64,000 nucleotides of DNA, from the NCBI GenBank assembly GCA_016808115.1, contig JAEQBH010001375.1, forward strand, positions 62,001 to 126,000, read 5' to 3'. Shown in pieces: positions 56,224 to 64,000 of this stretch. The notes under the pieces are model-generated. The model did no database searches. It was not told where the DNA came from and saw nothing but the letters and a program-made list of their open reading frames with translations. How positions within the stretch are numbered: the first letter of the stretch is position 1; each line of letters begins with the position of its first letter. The position numbers and the translations under genes are program-made. The stretch is from Tetrastigma voinierianum. Lineage: Eukaryota; Streptophyta; Magnoliopsida; Vitales; Vitaceae.

Positions 56224-57616
56224 TGATAGGCGTTTTACGTGCTGTGCAATTAAAATATGTGAAAAAGTGTGTAATTAGTGTATATTCACGCAAGTATACG
56301 CTTGTCAAGTAATACATTGTACTGAGCGTACAAAGATCGATCCACATGGAAAAACGGGATGCTAAGTACCAAAATTGGGCTGCTTCTCTAATATCTAAAC
56401 GATCAATTGTGATGGGTTGAAACATATTTAAATTAAACTATTGAATTTTAATCTAGAAATTTAATTATGCAAGTAAGGGGTTCCAAGAGATAATAAAGTT
56501 CTAAGGTTTTAGTGTTGGACAATCCACTTATATTTGATCCAGAATCCTATTCTATTGTTTCTCGAGAAAGTTCTCCAAGGCGATTCTTGACTAATTTAAT
56601 TACAAGCCTCTCTCAAGGTCAAATAACCTACCAACTAATACTAGGTTTCTTGCTTCTCAACTCAACCTCAAGCACTAGAGGTGCTTTAAAACCAAGAACC
56701 TCCCACGCCTCCTAATGACAGATAATTTCTACACTACCATGCTAATTAGGTTGATTCACTTGTGTCTAATTCTCTACTCCCTTCTCAGTTCTCGCAGAGA
56801 ACCACTCACCACATTAAGATTGATTACAAATCAATATGTAAATAAAACCAAGTATGAATCAATAGAGGTTCAATCACATGAAACAATAGAAGAAGGAATT
56901 CTAGTAATTAGATATAAGCTTCATGTCTAAGTTACAACCAAAAACCCAGTTTGTAAATTTAGATCATAACAAAAATCTGGAACATCATAAAACTTGGATA
57001 AAACATGAAAGCCAAAGAAGAAAAAGTTCTAATACTAAATATCGATAAATCCTCTTTCTTCTTCCAAATCCTAGAGTCTCCCATTAGTAGATGCCAATCT
57101 TCACATCCTTCTCTCTCCTCTTCTTTAAATCCGAAGCCCTCCAAGTGCAAACCCTAGTCTTGTCTCAAAAACAGCTATTTTCAGTCTTCAAAACATAGGC
57201 CATTGATGGGCCACAAGTGATACGACTTCAATTCCAATTCGCAGCAGTTCATAGTGACGAACAGGGGCTTCGTCGCCACAAACCCATAGCATATGCTTCT
57301 TATGAATTCATCCTTCATAGCTCTTGCATTTGTGATCTTCCTACTTCATCGTGACGAACATGACCTTCATCGCGACGAACAGCTTCATCGCGATGAAGGG
57401 ATGGTTCATCGCGACAAAGCAACCTATAACAGTTCAACAATTTCCTATTTCTACCATTTCTTCATCACTTTACTCAGTTTTCACTCAAAATCTGACAAAC
57501 GCAATCAAATGAGGGATTAGAGCATTCTTTAGCGATATTAGTGTGAATCTAGCATCAAAGTTGTATAAAACATGTGAAAAGTCCCCAAAAAATGCTAACA
57601 AGATTCACACTTAACA
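56224..57616 (-). repeat. 5' LTR of G
   Basis: Minus strand starts TGTTAAGTGTGAATC at 57616 and ends CGCCTATCA at 56224; 1.39 kb. The TTCGTCGCGACGAA-type array is at 57240-57420. It matches the 3' LTR pieces at 28515 and 42559. Confidence 0.82.
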
Positions 57617-59115
57617 AGTTTCCTCATTGGAAGCTAAATTTGAAGCCTTGATGACAAAGTTGAATCAATCATCTAGAGAGCCTATACTAGGTGAAATTGT
57701 ATACATGTAGAATTAGTTAGTTGCAATAGAAAATTCTCCATACAATGTAGAAGAGGCAAACTATGCGAACAACAGGGGCTACGTTTTATGTCTGAACAAC
57801 CATTTGTCAACCCATTATAATCAAGGGTTGAGGAGTCATGAAAATTTTTCATATAGAAGTAAAGCGATTGTTCCACATGTGCCACATCAGCTGAGTACAA
57901 CCATCACACCTCCCAGGTCCAAGGGCAAGGAGCTTCAAGCTCCAACTATTAAGGGTAAAGAAGACCGTCATCTTTTGAAGAAAATATCTTATATCTTCTT
58001 AATGATATGAAGAAAAGCAATGAAAATAGAATCTCTAACTTGGAGAATAACCAAGTAAACATGGGTGCATCATTCAAGAATTTGGAAACCTATCAAGCTA
58101 ACATGGTTGCATCTCTGAAAATTTTAAAGACTCAAGTGGGGCAACTAACCCAATCAATGAAGCAAGTTCTGAATCTTTTCCGAGTAATCTGATGAAGAAC
58201 CACACAAATATTACATGGCCTTTACTCTACAAAGTGGGAAAGAACTTGGTGATTCTAAGGAAGTAGAGAGTGAAAAAGTGGAAGCTAAAAAAGGAAGATG
58301 CTAGATTGGAGAAGGAAGAGAAAAATGAAGAGTACAAGTTTACTCTAGGAAGGATTTTATTTCCTAAAAATCCCTCCCTAATTACCCTGCCTTTATCGTT
58401 TCCATAGATATTCAAAAAGGCCAACTTAGATGGGTAATTCGCAAAATTTCTGAATATATTCAAGAAGCTAGAAGTGAATATACCCTTCATGAGCACTTTA
58501 ACCCAAATGTCAAATTATGTGTGAAGTTCACAGAAGAGAATTGTAGAAGCGGCAAAGAAGAAATTGGATGCATATGGAACAATGAGCCTTCAGAAAATCT
58601 GCGATCTGATCATTCGAGCTTCTAAAAAGTTAAAGAGATCCGGGTAGCTTTACCATTCCATGCACGTTTGGTGAACACAACTTCAAGAAAGCCTTACGTG
58701 ATTTGGGAGCAAGTATAAATCTCATGTCATTGTCTCTGGTGAAGAAATTAAATTTAGGTGAGTTAACACCCATGACTTTATCCCTTCAAATGGCATATCG
58801 ATCATTGACTTACCCTCAGGGTATTCTAGAAGATGTACTTGTGAAAGTCGATAAATTTATATTCCTAGTAGACTTTGTGGTTCTAGAGATGGAAGAAGAT
58901 AAAGATGTCCCCATCATTCTTGGAAGGACATTTTTGGCCACCAGTCAAGCTTTAATATATGTCAAGAATGGATAATTAACCTTGCTAGTCGATGAAGATG
59001 AAGTGAAGTTCAATCTTTCAAAAACTATAAAATTTACCGATGAAGATAAGGGACCTACTAGTTGTTCAAGAGAAACCTTCTTGCCTCTAGAGATGGGAAC
59101 TTGCACATCTTGATC
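57617..59115 (+). pseudogene. Athila gag-protease fragment (plus strand)
   Basis: Gag end: SLEAKFEALMTKLNQSS (57625), then NLENNQVNMGASFKNLE (58040), VGQLTQSMKQV (58135), FTLQSGKELGDSKEVESEK (58215). Protease: GASINLMSLSLVKKLNLGEL (58703), QGILEDVLVKVDKFIFLVDF (58820), EEDKDVPIILGRTFLATSQ (58895). It is the least decayed Athila protease here, with a 90-residue open frame, but the Asp just before GAS reads as DL, in frame only upstream of the ATG. It is the target into which element G inserted. Confidence 0.8.
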
Positions 59116-59454
59116 CATTGAAAGTGTAAGAACTTGATTTGAGGAGGACTCAAGGGGTTGTGGATGTGTGGGGAAATTGGGCGAGGAAGAGGCTTGATAC
59201 AGGAAGGTTGATTAAGTAGGAAGTAAAGTGGATGTGTGGGGAATATGTTGTTGAAATGATTTGAAATGAGGTTGAAGATAGAGATAATGAGGGGTTTTGG
59301 GGGTGTTTCCAAAGGTATAAAGGTTTTTGCGTTAGGGAGGTATTTGTTATGGTTAAAATCAATTTTCCAGGTTTTCAAGTCCTACAAAACAAAAATCAAA
59401 ACAAACTCAAGCAAGAAAATTAAAAGAAAACAAACTAAGAAATTAAAAAAGTAA
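59116..59454. other. No gene seen
   Basis: Purine-rich on the plus strand, with AAATTAAAAGAAAAC-type runs at the right end. Pro-rich minus-strand frames look compositional. It probably belongs to the decayed 3' side of the Athila fragment. Confidence 0.3.
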
Positions 59455-60300
59455 AAAAAAAACTTATTGAGCTTAGGTTGTCTCCCAAAAAGATGCTCTA
59501 TTTCTAGAGTCCAGGTAGACTCATCAAACTAGGTTTTTCATCCTTCTGTGTGAATAATGATGCTCTTTTCTTCCATCCTTCCCTAAGAAGGAGTAATAGC
59601 ACTCATGTAGCTATTTGAATGCTATTTCCTCAAATGATGTATGTGTTTTGCCCCTGAGTATCACTTTCTCAATCTCCTTCCATTGCCAAGGTGAGTTCAT
59701 CCATCTCTTGAATGCAAATCAATTTCTCACTCTCCAACTCCCTTTCATAAAGCACACTTGTTAGACTTCTCTCCAAAGCGTCCTTTAGAGTGAAATCACA
59801 CATAGGCTAATCAATTGGCGAGGGCACACTATTTCCTTTGTTGCACAACAACTCCTCATCAACATATTCCTACAGTTCCCTCTCTTATCTTTCTCAACTG
59901 ATTTTGGGTTCTGAAGTTCCTTTTCACCTCTTAAGATCTCAGCCTTAGCCTTCTCTATGTCACTTGGGAGTGACTTTAATAATCTTTCCTTGATTACAAG
60001 GATCAGCTGCTCAATTTGATTTTCCAAATTTTTCATTGAGGCACCTATGTGAGTTATCTCATTTTTCATGGTTAACAACATGCCCTCCATAATAAATAAC
60101 TTGTTCTCATGATTGTCATTTGCCCTTTTTTGTTCATTTAACAATGCCAAAATATATAAAAGATGATAGTTTCTTTTGTCCATAGAATCAGAACTTGACA
60201 GCCGGAAACCAGCGGGAAAGGTATGCATCCTCTACTTGATAAACATCAAAACTAGTAGAGAGTTGTGTTTGCATAAATGCTATTTCTCCTAGTGTTGGCT
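59455..60300 (-). pseudogene. Minus-strand Athila gag fragment
   Basis: Minus strand: FIMEGMLLTMKNEITHIGAS (60095), MKNLENQIEQLILVIKERLL (60030), LPSDIEKAKAEILRGEKEL (59970), the linker that precedes the LRSG word in Athila gag. At 59465 the minus strand has TTTTGGGAGACAACCTAAGC, like the post-coding block of G. No LTR was found for it. Confidence 0.6.
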
Positions 60301-61000
60301 CCCTTTGAAGTTGGTGGGCGAGTGGTGTACAAGAGAGGCATGTTGAGCTTATTGATTAAAATTCCATATATTTTTCTTTTTAAAAATAAAAATAAATTAT
60401 TAAAGATTCTAGTAAATAAAAACAAATGCTTAAAGTACTAAAGCTTTTCTTTTGTTATGAGTATTGGTCAAATCAAACATTGCATCACGGCCTTGGCCCA
60501 TCAAAAACTGTTAAAGCGCTAAATTTAACACGCGTGCGGGTTGTACAAATGGCAGTTAACTCTAAAGTCGGATATCGTTTTTCCACCAGGGAGGCTTTCT
60601 TTGTTTGTCCAACCAAGTACCTCAACTACTCGATCGCTTTGCTATTTAAGCTTCAAATTAAAAGGATAGGATGAAAGAAAAACAAACAAATTCTAATTAT
60701 GAGTTGGATTTTAAGGGGAAAAGGGTAAATCAAGGTCAAAACACCATGTTGAACCAAATTTGATGTGACTCTAGGGTCGATTTTTGGTCTCTAATGTTAG
60801 AGAAGTTTTCTAAAGGCAATCGCCCTTGCTTGTATTGAGCATTATTATATTGTGTTTAATATGAAAGGCTTCTTCATTAATTTGATGATATGCGTGGAAT
60901 TGATGCCATCTTTAATCTAATTAATGAAGTCCATGATACATAACATAGCATGAAGGAAATCATGATGAGATAATAATAATAATAATAATATTCCTATCAT
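60301..61000. other. Unassigned, with (AAT)n microsatellite
   Basis: No gene supported. An 82-residue plus-strand frame (60426-60674) has no recognisable motif. Seven ATA/AAT repeats lie at 60970-60991. Confidence 0.4.
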
Positions 61001-62400
61001 GTGGAATTATGTTAGTATCTAAATCCTAGTCGTAGGATCAATGAGACTGGACATTGTTGATGGGATATATAGCACATGTCATACTCTGATTGGATCAAAT
61101 CTTGGATCTTATAAGCGTGATCATGAGTTGATTAAATTAACATGTGGATGCTTCCTAAGAGTAGCTAAGTACATCGAGACACACTTTGGGCGAAATCATA
61201 TGGATTATCTATTATATGTAGATGATTTTGTCTCATCATAGCAAAGTGCAAGTATCCGTAGACTTGAGGTACTAAAAGGATATCTTGGATGTTGATTCTG
61301 TATGTAGACTTCATTCCTTGTTGCCTTTTAGAGGTCGCTCATAGGGTGATGATCGGGTACAATTTAAGGTGTTAGAAGGTAATTGAGGAGCCAATAATGG
61401 ATTCTCCATTCCCAATAGAGGGAGAGTATACCTATGGCCTCTTGTAGGGATCATTACTCGGGAATCTCTAGCCATGAAGAGTGTCTTCAGGTGCATAACC
61501 GATGAGTAATTAGTCTAGGGACAAGATCTAATATCACTTGGGCTAGATGTGGCGTAGCTAGTCTAGTGAGAGCTACACCTTGTCCATGCTCTAAACTGAG
61601 TAAGGTATAGATTGGTGAAATGAAAAATTACGCAGTGATTGTCTATGGAAGGGTTAGCAGTTAGACCATTGACTCTCCAGTCAAATGAGGGTCATGATGT
61701 GTTGCTAGATACCGCTCATGACTTGTTTGGATTCAATAGTTGAATCAAGTGGCCAACATAACCGGGAACCTAATAGGTCACACACTTAGAAGTGTGTGAG
61801 GCTGATATAAAACGAATTTGGATGTTATCCAAATATGAAGGAAGCCAATCTATGGAATTGAATGTCACGGGATTAGTGGAATCTCAGAATTCTTAGGCTT
61901 GTTCATGGGCTTAAGGGCAATGAGGGAACACGTCATAACCCATAAAGATGCGTGTAGCCTATCATCTCTTAAAGAGAGGGGCACTTTAGACATTTCAAAG
62001 GTAAGGGTTTTCCTATAAATAGAGCATATGGAGAAACCTAACCTAGAGAGAAGAAGTCACTTTAGCTTATATTTCTCAAGAGAGTATTCTTGAGTGTGAT
62101 AGGGTGTTCTTGAAGAAGAACAACCCACTCTTCTTGAGATTTGAGTGTCAAATCATCGGGTTTTGGCTTCCCTTTTTGGATCTAAACTTGGCTAGCACCA
62201 GGGCTTCATCCGAGACCATTGCCTTAGAGGTTATCAGCTCCACTCTTCGTGTGGATACTGTTAGAGGCAAACTAAGGACATGGTTTGCTTCGGTCATTGC
62301 TACATCACCCTTCAGGATCGATTTTACACCGATGTGAGGTATAAATCCCACATCCTCTTTGTTTTAAATTGACTTTGATGCCTTAAAGGATCCTTAGGAG
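61001..62400 (+). repeat. LTR-like promoter segment of an unassigned retroelement
   Basis: A TATA box CTATAAATAG (62013-62022) follows a GAGGGGCACTTTAGACATTT segment and precedes a leader with CTAGAGAGAAG. The style (GGGCACTTTAGACATTTC, CCTATAAATAGAGCA) is familiar from LTRs of plant large derivative elements; the family is recalled, not compared. Ends and partner LTR were not found. A short piece reading YLLYVDDFVSS (61205-61240) resembles the Copia RT YVDD motif but is isolated. Confidence 0.4.
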
Positions 62401-63222
62401 GGCTTTTCTTGAATTTTTTTTTGTAGTTTCCGCTACTTTGACCTTCAAAACCCAACATCTAATGCATAGTTTCCATTTAAGCACAAATTTATGAATCATC
62501 AATGCATATCTTCCTTGGAGGCATAATATATGAGACCTCAAGTCCCCCATCTCAGTATCAATTTTTCACCTTACCTCCCCTAATCACCTCTCAGTCTATA
62601 TAGGGTACTACAAGGCAATATTAAGGCAAATTTTCCTCCTAAGCCTTTTATCGATCACCCTCTTCGAGTCAATGATAGTCCTACTAGAAGGAGAACCAAT
62701 CACCTCCCGATCCATATGGTCTCTTCCAAATGTGTATTATAGGTCTAGCTAATCTATTTCAATTTCCATGCCTTAATCCATGGCCCCAAACATCGAAACA
62801 TTCATTCAAAAAATGGATTTAGACAATAGAAACTCAAACACGTGAAAGACATATAAATTTGAAATATAAACATATATAAATCAAGGAAACTAACACATTA
62901 GATCTCAAACAATCTCCTAGAAGGGAGTTATTAGTTTCCATACCAACAACAAACAAAATCAAAAGAATAGTCAACAATTTCATGGTTCAAGAAAGAAGGT
63001 AAGAAGATAAATTGAATTTTGACAACAAAATTAACTTGTGCACCTCTCAGGGTTGATTTTTGATCTTCAAACCTTGGTTCTTCAAGGTGTTTGAGACTTT
63101 TCAAGGCCGCCTAAACCCCAAAAATTGTTCTTTTTAAGTTTCTAGGGCTTTTGGTTTTTATATGAGCCAAATCGAACCCCAAATGACCTAAGAATGGGTT
63201 TATCAGTATTTTGGCTCGACAC
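62401..63222. other. No gene seen
   Basis: AT-rich with scattered TATATAAA (62870). The minus strand could be an LTR or leader. No repeat partner inside the window. Confidence 0.3.
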
Positions 63223-64000
63223 TGATGAGTCTTAAACTCATCTATTTTTAATCCATATTTCTGGCTTGTTTTTAGTCTTTTCAGAGCTGTTTAATGCCAA
63301 ATTATGGAATATTTACAAACTGTGTTTTGCAAGAGTTAATTTAAAAATGAGAGATTTCCAGCAAGAAAGAAGAGAAAAAACGAAATTCACAATGATCTAC
63401 GTGCGTAGCGAGTTCGATTATGTCATAGCAGCGTCTGAAAATGGCTAGAGAACAATGTCACTTAACAATATTTTACGTATGCCTTAAAAACAAGATCTAA
63501 AAATTGGCGGATAGGCTATGTAGCAACAAAAGGCGGCGTAACGGCGAAATGGGAAGAAGCTTGGCTAAACAAAGATCAATTATATTTGTGACATAATAAA
63601 GACGAAGAAGCGAAATCTATGTAGCGGCGGGAATTTACTCTATCCGCGACACTAACTCTTCTTGCAACATGGAGGAGCTAGTTGGGAGCGAGGAAGGCAG
63701 AAGAAAAGAATAAGTTGGTCGCGATAAAATTTATGTTGCGACCAATGGCCTTACTTGTTGGCGCTGTTAAATAAAGGAACCCGGCGTTCGCGACGCCGCT
63801 GACTGAAATAGTCTATGTCGTGACATGGATCTTAATGTCGTGACACATAAATAATCTAAAATAAACTTGAGAGTCCGCGACGCCTTTTCTATGTCGGCAA
63901 AGATTTCAACACAATGCGAAGTTACATTTGCGACGCAACAAACGGGGGTTGTGACATAACGATTAAGATGAACACAGAAGAGTCTTGCCAGCATGAAGTG
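63223..64000 (+). repeat. Start of a C-family LTR (plus strand)
   Basis: It starts TGATGAGTCTTAAACTCATC, a hairpin (63224-63242), and matches the reverse complement of 24140-24328 (for example AATTATGGAATATT and TTTCCAGCAAGAAA). From 63420 on, TATGTCGTGACATGG, ATGTCGTGACACAT and other decayed TGTCGCGACA words occur until the window ends. Confidence 0.6.

Larger units (their letters stand above)
28515..57616 (-). mobile_element. Athila-type element G, split by three insertions
   Basis: On the minus strand: 5' LTR (57616-56224), tRNA-Asp primer site (56217-56199), gag (about 55480-55033, resumed 47758-46373), protease (46372-45850), short ORF2 (45028-44465), polypurine tract (42668-42655), 3' LTR (42654-42559 and 29161-28515). 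RT, RNase H and integrase are absent. Insertions are D at 28514, H1 at 29162-42558, and the solo LTR at 47759-55032 with H2 inside. It sits in a plus-strand Athila fragment (from 57617). Confidence 0.8.

Noticed and set aside
56017..56226. Ile-Tyr repeat frames on both strands
   Set aside because: Translation of the (TA)n microsatellite.
59058..59378. 106-residue Pro/His-rich minus-strand frame
   Set aside because: Compositional; no motif, and it lies antisense to the decayed end of an Athila fragment.
1..64000. Host protein-coding, tRNA or rRNA genes
   Set aside because: No intact frame longer than 237 residues was seen, none of the longer frames has a non-transposon motif, and no cloverleaf or rRNA core was recognised by eye.
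63223..64000. Reading the 63223 block as a gene promoter rather than an LTR
   Set aside because: Its start matches the end of 22634-24328 exactly at TGATGAGT in inverse orientation, which fits an LTR boundary better; still only moderate confidence because no purine tract precedes it.

Overview
This is plant nuclear repeat DNA. It is AT-rich, and nearly everything recognisable is a plant LTR retrotransposon: Ty3/gypsy chromoviruses primed by initiator-Met tRNA, and Athila-like Ty3/gypsy elements primed by tRNA-Asp. No host gene, rRNA or tRNA could be supported. The species cannot be told from the sequence; a large, repeat-rich angiosperm genome is the simplest inference. All element reading frames are broken by stops and frameshifts.

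Layout. (1) 1-3450: a minus-strand pol-less Athila-like element (H0), cut by the window start. (2) 3451-20269: plus-strand chromovirus A, split by the minus-strand chromovirus B (4272-15110), whose two LTRs are about 3.2 kb each. A keeps gag, RT and RNase H but has lost its integrase. (3) 20270-24328: a minus-strand putative LTR (family C) carrying dozens of TGTCGCGACA-like words, split by a solo LTR of family H (21006-22628, target duplication TGGAT). (4) 24329-28514: the 3' part of element D, with a plant-transposon-type ORF behind its own TATA box, and its 3' LTR. (5) 28515-57616: minus-strand Athila element G. Its 3' LTR was split by the plus-strand element H1 (29162-42558), which itself holds a small deleted gypsy element F (35950-39864, target duplication CTATG). 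Its gag was split by a solo H LTR (47759-55032, target duplication AAGGT), which was in turn split by the pol-less element H2 (48956-54796, target duplication TTTAC). (6) 57617-64000: an Athila gag-protease fragment (plus), an Athila gag fragment (minus), an LTR-like promoter segment, and the start of a second C LTR.

Two patterns are not explained by ordinary annotation. First, in LTR families of different lineage (A, B, C, D, F, G, H), U3 carries a family-specific array of short words, palindromic in most, and in the six families where a TATA box can be placed the array lies upstream of it. In the Athila-like families a second array, with the same word variant as that element's own LTR, lies inside the element where the internal ORF promoter is or used to be. 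Second, the H-family leader carries an RNA-type stem-loop with an invariant GATGACAA loop. Its stem changes by compensating pairs between copies. A hairpin also forms the extreme 5' end of the H and C LTRs.

Elements H0, H1, H2, G and F have kept termini (LTR, primer site, polypurine tract) and parts of gag but lost most of pol, so they look like trans-mobilised passengers. Positions were read by eye. Boundaries given to the base are those fixed by TG..CA ends and target duplications; others are good to some tens of bases.
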